Source: Streptomyces sp. PT12
GTDB lineage: Bacteria > Actinomycetota > Actinomycetes > Streptomycetales > Streptomycetaceae
Assembly: GCF_003311645.1 (NCBI RefSeq)
Contig: NZ_QEST01000079.1
Span: 124,001 to 188,000 of the forward strand
DNA length: 64,000 nt
Direction: 5' to 3'
Numbering within the stretch: position 1 is the stretch's first letter; each line of letters opens with the position of its first letter. The translations under genes and the position numbers were made by a program. Under the pieces are notes generated by a model. The model did no database searches and was not told where the DNA came from. It saw only the letters and a list, made by a program, of their open reading frames with translations. Positions 26,885 to 33,885 of this stretch are shown piece by piece.

Positions 26885-27832
26885 CTACGCCGCGCCGCCG
26901 GGACGCGTCATGCAGAAGCGGTGCTGCGTCACCGGGTAGCCCGCCCGCGCGAAGCCCTTGGCCATGGGTACGTTCCCGACGTCCGTGGCCGCCGCGATCC
27001 GCCGGGCGCCGTGGTCCACCAGGTCGCGCGTGCACTCGACCAGCAGGTCGTACGCGTACCCGTGGCCGCGCTGCTCGGAGACCACGCCGATGAAGCCGAC
27101 CACCGGTGTGGTCGTGTTCTCGGCGGGCACCTGGATGCCCACGAGCCCGCCCCCCGGCGTGTACGCAAGACGCAGCCACGCGCGCGGCGAGGGGCACCAG
27201 CGGAAAAAGTCCATCTCCTCCCGCGCGGCCAGGTCCGCGCCGCCCTTCTCGACGGCCCGCCCGGCGTGCTGGTCGAGGGTGTCGCCGTGCACCCCGCGCG
27301 GCACGTCGAGCACCACCTCGTCGTCGGGCTCGGGGCGCAGCACCAGCCGCCCGGTCCGCTCGGGCAGGCCGCACCGCGGCGTCCACAGATAGCGGTAGCG
27401 CTCGACCAGCGGCGTCCAGCCCGCCTCGGTCGCCGTCTCGACCCGGGCCCTCGCCGCCTCCCGCACGGCGGGGGAGTCCCGCCAGCCTGGCGGCAGCAGC
27501 AGTTCGTAGTCCGCGCGCAGCGGTACCTCGCGCAGCAGGGCGACGCCCGCGGCGCGGTCGGTGAAGTCGAACCAGTCCAACGCCAGCGGCTCGTCGTCGC
27601 CCGGGCCCGCCCAGAACGCCGCCCGCGCCACCACCGCGCCGTCGCGCTCGGCGACGAACGTCCAGTCGGGCCGGTACTCGCCCCCGGCGGCGCGGGTCTG
27701 GTAGGCGTTGAACGGCGGATCGGCCAGCGGGCGGCCCACGAGGCCCGGGTCGGACAGGGAGGTGAAGACCGTGCGCGCCTCGTCCTCGGCAAGGGCGCGA
27801 ATGACCAGCTCAGAGGTCATGTCAGAGGTCAT
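26885..27832 (-). CDS. GNAT-family N-acetyltransferase
   Basis: A 315-residue protein with an acetyltransferase fold. The C-terminal half carries VVGFIGVVSEQRGHGYAYDLL, which contains the acetyl-CoA-binding Q/RxxGxG/A-type motif (QRGHGYA), and the following DVGNVPMAKGFARAGY is typical. The N-terminal half is a second, degenerate GNAT-like lobe. Substrate unknown; small molecules including antibiotics are possible. Start at 27832 with AAGG 10 bp upstream; a second ATG lies 12 bp in. A 19-codon leader ORF and a hairpin that pairs with this AAGG lie upstream. Confidence 0.85.
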   Translation of the reverse strand: MTSDMTSELVIRALAEDEARTVFTSLSDPGLVGRPLADPPFNAYQTRAAGGEYRPDWTFVAERDGAVVARAAFWAGPGDDEPLALDWFDFTDRAAGVALLREVPLRADYELLLPPGWRDSPAVREAARARVETATEAGWTPLVERYRYLWTPRCGLPERTGRLVLRPEPDDEVVLDVPRGVHGDTLDQHAGRAVEKGGADLAAREEMDFFRWCPSPRAWLRLAYTPGGGLVGIQVPAENTTTPVVGFIGVVSEQRGHGYAYDLLVECTRDLVDHGARRIAAATDVGNVPMAKGFARAGYPVTQHRFCMTRPGGAA

Positions 27833-27842
27833 GAAAAGGAAA

Positions 27843-27854
27843 CCTTCCGAAAGG
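27843..27854 (-). promoter_or_regulatory. hairpin sequestering the GNAT ribosome binding site
   Basis: On the minus strand CCTT-TCGG-AAGG, extended by an A:T and a G:T pair on the outside, folds so that the AAGG ribosome binding site of the GNAT gene is paired. It lies in the 38-nt gap between the leader ORF stop and the GNAT start. Confidence 0.5.
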
Positions 27855-27870
27855 CTCTGCGCGCTTCCGG

Positions 27871-27930
27871 TCAGCCCTGAACACGCCCGGCGAAGGGGCG
27901 GCGGAGGCGCGCGAAACGGGAACCAGACAT
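27871..27930 (-). CDS. 19-residue leader ORF upstream of the GNAT gene
   Basis: MSGSRFARLRRPFAGRVQG, preceded by a very strong AAGGAAGGGAGG site 8 bp before the ATG. Six arginines (Arg-5, 8, 10, 11, 16 among them) make it unlike a random gap. It ends 38 nt before the GNAT gene, whose ribosome binding site is in a hairpin. This layout resembles leaders that control translation by ribosome stalling. It is too short for homology evidence. Confidence 0.45.
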   Translation of the reverse strand: MSGSRFARLRRPFAGRVQG

Positions 27931-27970
27931 GGCGTGCGCCTCCCTTCCTTTGTCCGAGGGCGTTGACCGC

Positions 27971-28000
27971 ACCCTAGCCCGCGCCGCGCGCGGCGGCCAA
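27971..28000 (-). promoter_or_regulatory. putative promoter of the leader ORF-GNAT transcript
   Basis: On the minus strand TTGGCC, 18 bp, TAGGGT. The expected start is near 27964, giving about 33 nt of 5' leader before the small ORF. Confidence 0.5.
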
Positions 28001-28054
28001 GCGAATAGATCCGCCCCCGGCGCGGGTCCCAACTCCCGCCGCAGCGACCGCACC

Positions 28055-28084
28055 TGGACAGGGAAGCGCACTGTCGCGGACAAT
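28055..28084 (+). promoter_or_regulatory. putative leaderless promoter of the FHA gene
   Basis: TGGACA, 18 bp, GACAAT, then 6 bp to the ATG at 28091. No ribosome binding site is visible, so transcription probably begins at the start codon. Confidence 0.45.
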
Positions 28085-28090
28085 TTCCGC

Positions 28091-28696
28091 ATGACCTCAG
28101 TCGAGTACGGCGCTCCCCCTCCGCGGATCTCCGACGCGGACCGGGAGCGTGCGCTCGACGTCCTGCGGGACGGCATGGTCGAGGGCCGGGTGTCCCAGGA
28201 CACCTTCGAGCGCCGGATCGCGCAGGTCATGACGGCCCGCCTGCCCGACGAGCTGTACGCGGCCGTCCGCGATCTCCCCCACCGCGATCTCCCCCACCGC
28301 GATCTCGCCGACCGCGATCAGCCCCCGAGACCCCGCCCCCGCACCGGCTGGATCGTCGACTCGATGACCCGCGTCATGACGTTCCGCCACCGGCTGCGGA
28401 TCGCCTGGGAGTCAAGGGGCCTGCCCGAGCTGGTCCTCCCCGACCCCGGCGGCGCGGCCCCGCTGGCCATAGGCCGCGCGGCGGGCTGCGGCCTGCGGCT
28501 GAGCGACGGGAGCGTTTCGCGCCACCACGCCGAGCTGTACGGCGTCGGCACAGGCTGGCTGCTGCGCGACCTCGGCTCCGCCAACGGCACCTGGGTCAAC
28601 GGGCGCCGCGTCGCCGACCGCGTGCCGGTCGCCCCGGGGGATCTGGTCGGCTTCGGCAGCGTGGCGTTCCGCCTCGCCGCGGCGCCCGCGCGCTGA
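28091..28696 (+). CDS. DUF1707 and FHA-domain protein
   Basis: A 201-residue protein. Residues about 12-62 form the DUF1707 module (ISDADRERALDVLRDGMVEGRVSQDTFERR). An Arg/Asp/Pro repeat linker follows (about 63-85), then an FHA phosphothreonine-binding domain with GRAAGCGLRLSDGSVSRHHAE and LRDLGSANGTWVNGRRV, both core motifs complete. FHA domains bind targets of Ser/Thr kinases; no kinase gene is adjacent. It is divergent from the GNAT gene. Confidence 0.88.
   Translation: MTSVEYGAPPPRISDADRERALDVLRDGMVEGRVSQDTFERRIAQVMTARLPDELYAAVRDLPHRDLPHRDLADRDQPPRPRPRTGWIVDSMTRVMTFRHRLRIAWESRGLPELVLPDPGGAAPLAIGRAAGCGLRLSDGSVSRHHAELYGVGTGWLLRDLGSANGTWVNGRRVADRVPVAPGDLVGFGSVAFRLAAAPAR
28268..28312. repeat. 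three 15-bp tandem repeats inside the FHA gene
   Basis: CGCGATCTCCCCCAC twice, then a variant, coding RDLPH-RDLPH-RDLAD in the linker between the DUF1707 and FHA domains. In-frame, so copy change would only alter linker length. Confidence 0.85.
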
Positions 28697-28724
28697 CCGG
28701 CCCGAGCCCCCGGGGGCGCCCCGC

Positions 28725-29552
28725 TCAGCTCTTGATGAACGTCATCAGATCGGTGTTGAACGCGTCCTGGTAGGAGCCGACGAGCCCGTGCGGCGCGCCG
28801 GGGTACGTCTTCAGCGTGGCGTCGGACACGATCTCCGCCGTCTTGGGCGAGGCCGCGGCATAGGCCACGATCTGGTCGTCGTCGCCCTGCGCGATCAGCG
28901 CGGGGACGTCGATGCGCTTGAGGTCCTCGGTGAAGTCCGTCTCCGAGAACTGCCTGATGCAGTCGTAGGCCGCCTTGATCCCCACCTGCATGGACATCAG
29001 CCAGAAGGCGTCACGCGTGCCCTGGGAGACGGACGAGCCGGGGCGGTTGGCGCCGTAGAACATCGCGCTCAGATCCTTGTAGAACTGCGAACGGTCGGCG
29101 AGCAGTTGCGACCTGAGCTGATCGAACGCGTCGATCGGCGTGCCCTCGGGGTTGTTCGCGGTCTTGAGCATCAGGGGCGGGATCGCGCTGAGCAGCACGA
29201 CCTTCGACACCCGGTCCGTGCCATGCCGCCCGATGTAGCGGGCGACCTCGCCACCGCCGGTGGAGTGGCCCACCAGCACCGCGTCGCGGATGTCCAGCTT
29301 CTCCAGCACCTCGGCCAGGTCGTCGGCGTAGGTGTCCATGTCGTTGCCGTCCCACGGCTGGCCCGAGCGGCCGTGGCCGCGGCGGTCGTGGGCGATGCCG
29401 CGGTAGCCGTTCTCGGCGACCAGGCGCAGCTGGATGTCCCAGGTGTCGGCGTTGAGCGGCCAGCCGTGGCTGAAGACGACGGGCCGTCCGCTGCCCCAGT
29501 CCTTGTAGTAGATCGCGGTGTTGTCGCGGGTGGTGATGTGCTGGTGCCCCAT
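28725..29552 (-). CDS. alpha/beta hydrolase, non-heme haloperoxidase/arylesterase type
   Basis: A 275-residue hydrolase. The nucleophile S97 lies in [13 protein letters not shown], a motif typical of cofactor-free chloro/bromoperoxidases. The acid is in [12 protein letters not shown] and the catalytic His in YPGAPHGL. The oxyanion region is [12 protein letters not shown]. It is likely an esterase or perhydrolase in vivo; the halogenating activity of this family is usually a side reaction through peracids. ATG with GAGAGGAAG 6 bp upstream. A perfect CebR-type palindrome lies 182 bp upstream of its start. Confidence 0.88.
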   Translation of the reverse strand: MGHQHITTRDNTAIYYKDWGSGRPVVFSHGWPLNADTWDIQLRLVAENGYRGIAHDRRGHGRSGQPWDGNDMDTYADDLAEVLEKLDIRDAVLVGHSTGGGEVARYIGRHGTDRVSKVVLLSAIPPLMLKTANNPEGTPIDAFDQLRSQLLADRSQFYKDLSAMFYGANRPGSSVSQGTRDAFWLMSMQVGIKAAYDCIRQFSETDFTEDLKRIDVPALIAQGDDDQIVAYAAASPKTAEIVSDATLKTYPGAPHGLVGSYQDAFNTDLMTFIKS

Positions 29553-29669
29553 GCGGGCTTCCTCTCGGGTTGCTCGTGCGAGGGGGCGTCGTGTCTCGGG
29601 CGCCCTCCGGGCCAAGCTAACCGAAGAAAACCAATAAACCGGACAAATCCGACGATGGCATAAAGCCGA

Positions 29670-29707
29670 CCTGCCACCCTGGCGGGGGCTGGAGGTGGGG
29701 TGGCAGG
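29670..29707. terminator. 10-bp GC-rich hairpin in the gap upstream of the hydrolase gene
   Basis: CCTGCCACCC/GGGTGGCAGG with an 18-nt loop. It could act as a terminator in either direction, or as a structured 5' leader element of the hydrolase transcript. Confidence 0.4.
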
Positions 29708-29733
29708 CCGGAGACATGGGGGTGAGCCGTTCA

Positions 29734-29747
29734 TGGGAGCGCTCCCA
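29734..29747. promoter_or_regulatory. perfect CebR/CelR-type operator palindrome
   Basis: TGGGAGCGCTCCCA is the exact consensus box of CebR/CelR, the LacI-family regulators of cellulose and cello-oligosaccharide use in Streptomyces and Thermobifida. No cellulase, ceb transporter or LacI gene is in the window. Confidence 0.6.
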
Positions 29748-30027
29748 AGATGGACCGTATCCGGATGGCACGCGCCTGTAAAGAGGTGTGACGCCACCCG
29801 CGGGGCGGTGCTCGCCGGGCCGTGGCCCGGTGCCGGGCGCGGACAACGCGGCGTCGCGGCCCGGGTGTTGTGGCCCCTGCCGCCGTCATGGCCCCTCTTC
29901 GGGGTGAAGCGCGGCGCGGGCGCCGGGGGAGGAGGTTTGGCGGGCGGTCGGTGGGTATGTCCGAGCCGAAGAAGAGTGGGGCCTTGGGCGTCTGAAGGCT
30001 CCATTTGGGAAGACTCGGCTTGATGGG

Positions 30028-30846
30028 GTGCGGGTGGAAGAGGTCAGCGAGGATATTTCCGATCTTGAGTACTTCGGGGGTGAGGTGAAGCGGGCCCGTT
30101 TGGCGCGCAAGCTGTCTCAACTCCAGTTCGCGGAGGGCACCGGGTACAGCCAGGGGCATATTTCGAACGTCGAGTCCGGAAGGAAAATCCCGTCCGCCGA
30201 GTTCGCGCGCAGATGCGATCACGTGCTCGGTACCCACGGCATGTTCGAGCGGCTGAGGGCTCGGTTGCTGGAGAAGGGGCATCCGACCTGGTTTCGGCCG
30301 TTCGTCAAACTGGAGGCATCGGCCGTCGAGATCCTGGACTATGCGCCGAGCGTCGTCCCCGGGATCTTTTAGACGGCTGATTACGCGCGATGCATCTTCG
30401 AGGCATACGACCCGACGGCGCCGCCCGAGGCGGTTTCCGGGCAGGTTGCGTCCCGGATGAAGCGGCAGGGGATCCTGACGCGCTCCCAGGCTCCGCGCCT
30501 CTGGGTGGTGATGCACGAATCCGCGCTGCGCACCGTGGTCGGGGGGCCAGCCGTCATGCGCGATCAAATGCTTCGGCTGCGCGAGGTGGCTGCCCTGCCC
30601 ACCGTGACCGTCCAGGTCCATGCGTTCACGGCGGGGGCTCCGGCGAGCGTTGAACCGATGATTATTCTGCGGCAGCCGGACGGGAGCCAGTGCTTGTTCG
30701 GTGACACGGTGCTCGGCGGACAGATGTCCGAAGAACAGGAGAAGGTAGAGTTCGCCCGGCAGGCATACGATCGGATCCGCGCGGAGTCCATGGGAGTTCG
30801 CGACACGCTGCGGTTCATCGAGGATATTGCGAAGGGTTATTCATGA
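30028..30846 (+). pseudogene. XRE-family regulator (HTH + DUF5753) interrupted by an amber codon
   Basis: Read through the stop, this is a 272-residue regulator like the intact gene at 57635. HTH_31-type helix-turn-helix occupies residues about 15-75 (KLSQLQFAEGTGYSQGHISNVESG) and DUF5753 follows. Codon 115 is TAG at 30370-30372, giving VPGIF-stop-TADYAR where relatives read VPGLFQTEEYAR. A single C-to-T change of CAG explains it, and the frame is intact on both sides. It may now make a 114-residue HTH-only protein. The last codons overlap the DUF397 gene (ATGA), the usual coupling of XRE/DUF397 pairs. Either a young pseudogene, a readthrough gene, or a sequencing error. Confidence 0.8.
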
Positions 30847-31025
30847 CTGACCTCACCTGGCGCTCCTCCACGTACTCCTCCGGAGGGAGCGGCAACTGCC
30901 TTGAGGTCGCGGACGGCGGGCGTGGAGTTGTTCCTGTCCGTGACAGCAAGCGAACTGACGGTCCCATGCTGGTCGTTGCGACAGACGCCTGGCGCGCGTT
31001 CGTCCACTTCGCCAAGCGGGCCTGA
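30843..31025 (+). CDS. DUF397-domain protein
   Basis: 60 residues, a complete DUF397: LTWRSSTYSSGGSGNCLEVAD, VPVRDSKRTDGPMLVVATDAWRAFVHFAK. Such small acidic proteins pair with XRE/DUF5753 regulators (WhiJ-like systems in Streptomyces) and are thought to antagonise or modulate them. Its ATG overlaps the stop of the interrupted XRE gene. It is itself intact, so the pair may have lost one half recently. Confidence 0.9.
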   Translation: MTDLTWRSSTYSSGGSGNCLEVADGGRGVVPVRDSKRTDGPMLVVATDAWRAFVHFAKRA

Positions 31026-31249
31026 CGGCTCTGACGTACGTCCTCCGCCCTCCGGTCCCGGCCGGAGGGCGGAGGAACGCCGTGGCTATCACGGCCGTCC
31101 GCACCCGCCGGGGCCCGTGTGCCACCTGGTCGAAGGTCCCAACTCCCGCCACAGCGGCCAGTCGTCCACCGTGAGCACCCGCGGCTCGATCATGTCACCT
31201 GTAGGGCTGCGCGCCCCTGGCCGTGCGGCGTCCCGGCTACGCTCACCGC

Positions 31250-32221
31250 GTGGCGGCGACACCGGAGTTGAGCTGGGCGAGGGCGCGGGCCTGGGCGGAA
31301 CGCGCCGCCCACCCCGCCGCCCGCGTCGTCGGCAGCGAACGCCTGCACGGCGGCTGGACGTCCGTCATGCGCCGCCTGCGTCTCGAAGGCCCCCCGGACG
31401 CGCCGGGCCACGCCGTCCTGCGCACGTTCGTCGCCCCGTTCTTCGTCACCCATGCCGAGGGGCTGCTGAACCGCGAGGCCGACACGCTGCGCCTGCTCGC
31501 GACGGTGGACGACATTCCGGCCCCGGTCCTCCTCGGCGTCGACCCCGTGGCGGCGGAGTGCGAACACCTGTCCCTGCTCATGTCGTTGCTCCCCGGCGCG
31601 GTGCGCCTCGACGACGCCCACCACGAGGCCCGCAGCGATCCCCTGGCCCGTCAACTCCTCGCGATCCACCGGGTGAACGCCCCGCCGTCCGCTCGCCCGC
31701 GCGTCTACCAGGCGTGGACCTCGCCGGAGCGGGTCCGGGTTCCCGAGGCCACCACGAGGCCCGAGGTGTGGCGCCGTGCGATCGAGGTGATCGCCAACGG
31801 GCCGCCGCGGTACGAGGGTTGCTTCCTTCACCGGGACTTCCACCCCGGCAATGTCCTCTTCGAGGGCGAAGGAGCGCGCCCGCGCGTCACGGGAGTTGTC
31901 GACTGGGTGGAGACGTCGTGGGGGCCGCCCGACCTCGATGTCGCCCACTGCGCGACGGCGTTGGCCCTGCTCCATGGCCCGCGGGCGGCAACGCGCCTGA
32001 CCGAGCGCTACCGCGCCCTCGGCGGCACCCTCGCGCCCCCGGCCGCCCATCGCTACTGGCGGCTTCTCGACGCGCTGGCGTATGCGCCCGATGCGGAGCT
32101 GGTCGCCACGTCGTGGCGCGCTCTGGGGCGGGCCGATCTCACGCCGGGGCGGGTGGCGCGGCGGTTGGAGGGGTATGTCGCGGGGCTGCTGGGGGATGCG
32201 GTGCTTGGCCGGGGCGGCTAA
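31250..32221 (+). CDS. aminoglycoside phosphotransferase-family (APH) kinase
   Basis: About 323 residues with the kinase-like APH fold. The catalytic loop is CFLHRDFHPGNVLFEG (HxDxxxxN), followed by the metal-binding Asp in VTGVVDWVETSWGPPDLDVAH. Family members phosphorylate small molecules such as aminoglycosides, macrolides, choline or homoserine; none can be singled out here, and calling it a resistance gene is not justified. The GTG at 31250 has no ribosome binding site but lies 6 bp after a TACGCT box, which fits leaderless transcription; an in-frame GTG at 31223 is an alternative. Confidence 0.85.
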   Translation: MAATPELSWARARAWAERAAHPAARVVGSERLHGGWTSVMRRLRLEGPPDAPGHAVLRTFVAPFFVTHAEGLLNREADTLRLLATVDDIPAPVLLGVDPVAAECEHLSLLMSLLPGAVRLDDAHHEARSDPLARQLLAIHRVNAPPSARPRVYQAWTSPERVRVPEATTRPEVWRRAIEVIANGPPRYEGCFLHRDFHPGNVLFEGEGARPRVTGVVDWVETSWGPPDLDVAHCATALALLHGPRAATRLTERYRALGGTLAPPAAHRYWRLLDALAYAPDAELVATSWRALGRADLTPGRVARRLEGYVAGLLGDAVLGRGG

Positions 32222-32385
32222 GGGCTGGCACCTACGGGGGAGGCGTGTCGGGTGTGCGGCTGTCTCGGTCACCGGTCGGCTTGGGGGTGTCTGGGGTCGT
32301 TCGGCGAACGGTCCCGCCCAGCGACGAGACCTCCGCAGGCGGCGAACGAGGGGACGCCAAGACCGTAGCCGCCCCCCAAGCGTGC

Positions 32386-33186
32386 CTACGCGGCAATCAC
32401 CGCTGCCCCCACCCGCCCCCCGTCCACGTCCACGACCGTGCCATACGTGAACTCCGCCTCGTCGCTCGCCAGATAGACCGCCGCGTGCGCGATGGCGGCG
32501 GGGCCGCCGATGCGGCCCGCGGGGGTGCCGTTCATCATGACCCGCCCCGGATGCGCCACCTCGGACCCGGCCCCCGCCTCGGACCCAGACCCGGCCTCCG
32601 CGCCCAGTTCCCCCACGACGCCCGGCGCGATCGCGTTGACCCGGACCCCTGAGGGCCCGAACTCCGCGGCCCAGGCCCGCGTCAACGTCTCCAGCGCGCC
32701 CTTTGTCGAGCTGTACAGCGTCGCGACCGGAAGGCCGAGGCGCGCCACCCACGAGCCGAGGTTGATGATCGCGCCCCCGCCTGCCTCCGCCATGGCGGGG
32801 GCGACGGCGGCGGTGAGGAAGAACGGCGCCTTCACGTTCACCGCGTACACCTCGTCGAACATCGCCTCGTCCGTCGCGAGGGTGGTGGCGCCGGGGAAGA
32901 TGCCCGCGTTGTTCACCAGGATGTCGATCCGGCCGCCCAGCACGCGTGTGGCCTCATCGGCCAGGGCGCGCGAGGACGCGGCGCGCCCGTCGAGGTCGGC
33001 GGCGACGAAATCCGCGCGCCCCCCCGCGGCCTCGATCCGCTGGACGACATCTGCCCCGCGCTCGGGGTTGCGCCCCGAGACGACGACGTGCGCCCCCTCG
33101 GCCGCGAAGGCGAGCGCGATCGCCCTGCCGATGTTGCTGGTGGCCCCTGTGACCAGAGCCGTCTTGCCCGCCAGTCGTGCGCCCAT
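32386..33186 (-). CDS. short-chain dehydrogenase/reductase
   Basis: A 266-residue classical SDR. The Rossmann motif is TALVTGATSNIGRAIAL (GxxxGxG as GATSNIG), NNAG is present, and the catalytic set is S in INLGSWVARLG with Y-x3-K in YSSTKGAL. An Ala/Gly/Ser/Glu-rich insert (about residues 190-215, coded by a small internal repeat) lies in the substrate loop, which is unusual. Oxidoreductase for an unknown alcohol or ketone. It is divergent from a TetR gene, with two matching operators between them, so it is the probable target of that regulator. Confidence 0.88.
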   Translation of the reverse strand: MGARLAGKTALVTGATSNIGRAIALAFAAEGAHVVVSGRNPERGADVVQRIEAAGGRADFVAADLDGRAASSRALADEATRVLGGRIDILVNNAGIFPGATTLATDEAMFDEVYAVNVKAPFFLTAAVAPAMAEAGGGAIINLGSWVARLGLPVATLYSSTKGALETLTRAWAAEFGPSGVRVNAIAPGVVGELGAEAGSGSEAGAGSEVAHPGRVMMNGTPAGRIGGPAAIAHAAVYLASDEAEFTYGTVVDVDGGRVGAAVIAA

Positions 33187-33223
33187 GGTGCCGCTTCTCT
33201 CTTGTCGCTGATCAGGCCCATAC

Positions 33224-33239
33224 TGGACCGTGAGGTCCA
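33224..33239. promoter_or_regulatory. TetR-type operator, copy 1
   Basis: Perfect dyad TGGACC-GTGA-GGTCCA in the SDR-TetR intergenic region. Same architecture as the copy 34 bp away. Confidence 0.7.
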
Positions 33240-33256
33240 ACGGTGCATCGCCGCTT

Positions 33257-33285
33257 TTGGACTGTCAAGTCCACTCGGGTACGGT
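33257..33285 (+). promoter_or_regulatory. putative leaderless promoter of the TetR gene
   Basis: TTGGAC, 17 bp, TACGGT, with the GTG start codon 6 bp further on. A good ribosome binding site is absent, so the message probably begins at the GTG. Confidence 0.5.
33258..33273. promoter_or_regulatory. TetR-type operator, copy 2
   Basis: Perfect dyad TGGACT-GTCA-AGTCCA. It overlaps the -35 box of the predicted TetR promoter, which fits autorepression. Confidence 0.7.
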
Positions 33286-33291
33286 GAGGAT

Positions 33292-33885
33292 GTGCTGACA
33301 GCGAAAGGGGCCGCCACGCGGCGGCGGATCGTCGAGCGCGCCGCGCTGCTCCTGCGGGAGCGTGGGGTGGTGAACGTCAGCCTGGACGATGTGCGCGAGG
33401 CCACCGCGACGAGCAAGAGCCAGCTGTTCCACTACTTCCCCGACGGCAAGTCCGACCTCCTGCTCGCGGTCGCCGTGCACGAGGCGGACCAGGTGATCGA
33501 GGACCAGCAGCCGATGCTGGGCGAGCTGACCTCGTGGGCGGCCTGGGAGGCGTGGCGCCTGCGGGTCGTCGAGAAGTACGACGCCCAGGGCGACGCGTGC
33601 CCGCTCTCCTCGCTCACCGCGCAGATGGGCCGCGGCGACCCGCGGACGCGTACGGTCATCGCCGACCTGTACCAGCGCTGGCACGGCATGCTCGCGGAGG
33701 GCGTCCGCGCGCTGCGCGACTCGGGCGAGATCGATCCGCGGACGGATCCGGAGCAGGCGGCGACCGCGGTGCTGACGGCCCTCGCGGGCGGCGTCGCCAT
33801 CCTCCAGGTGACCGAGGACATCACCTATCTCGATGTCGCCCTGTCCGACGCCCTCGCCGCGCTGCGCAGGCGCTGCCCGGCATAG
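33292..33885 (+). CDS. TetR/AcrR-family regulator
   Basis: A 197-residue repressor. The N-terminal HTH is ATRRRIVERAALLLRERGVVNVSLDDV with TSKSQLFHYFPDGKSDLLLAV as recognition helix and beyond. The C-terminal ligand domain (CPLSSLTAQMGRGDPRTR) resembles the LmrA/YxaF type. It probably represses itself and the divergent SDR gene through the TGGACY-N4-RGTCCA sites. Its last 61 bp overlap the 3' end of the convergent MFS gene. Confidence 0.88.
   Translation: MLTAKGAATRRRIVERAALLLRERGVVNVSLDDVREATATSKSQLFHYFPDGKSDLLLAVAVHEADQVIEDQQPMLGELTSWAAWEAWRLRVVEKYDAQGDACPLSSLTAQMGRGDPRTRTVIADLYQRWHGMLAEGVRALRDSGEIDPRTDPEQAATAVLTALAGGVAILQVTEDITYLDVALSDALAALRRRCPA

Larger units (their letters stand above)
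29553..30027. other. 475-bp intergenic region between the hydrolase and XRE genes
   Basis: Besides the hairpin at 29670-29707 and the CebR-type box at 29734-29747, this gap has an AT-richer patch at about 29615-29665 that may hold the hydrolase promoter, and a GC-rich stretch at 29800-29940 with no supported reading frame. Confidence 0.5.

Noticed and set aside
25002-27386. A 794-residue frame extending treZ upstream into the GNAT gene
   Set aside because: The added N-terminus is a shadow of the GNAT coding frame and crosses a strong terminator hairpin. TreZ begins at MLFDVWAPW.
31250-32221. APH-like kinase considered as an antibiotic-resistance gene
   Set aside because: The catalytic loop is family-wide and also found in metabolic kinases; nothing in the sequence points to a drug substrate.
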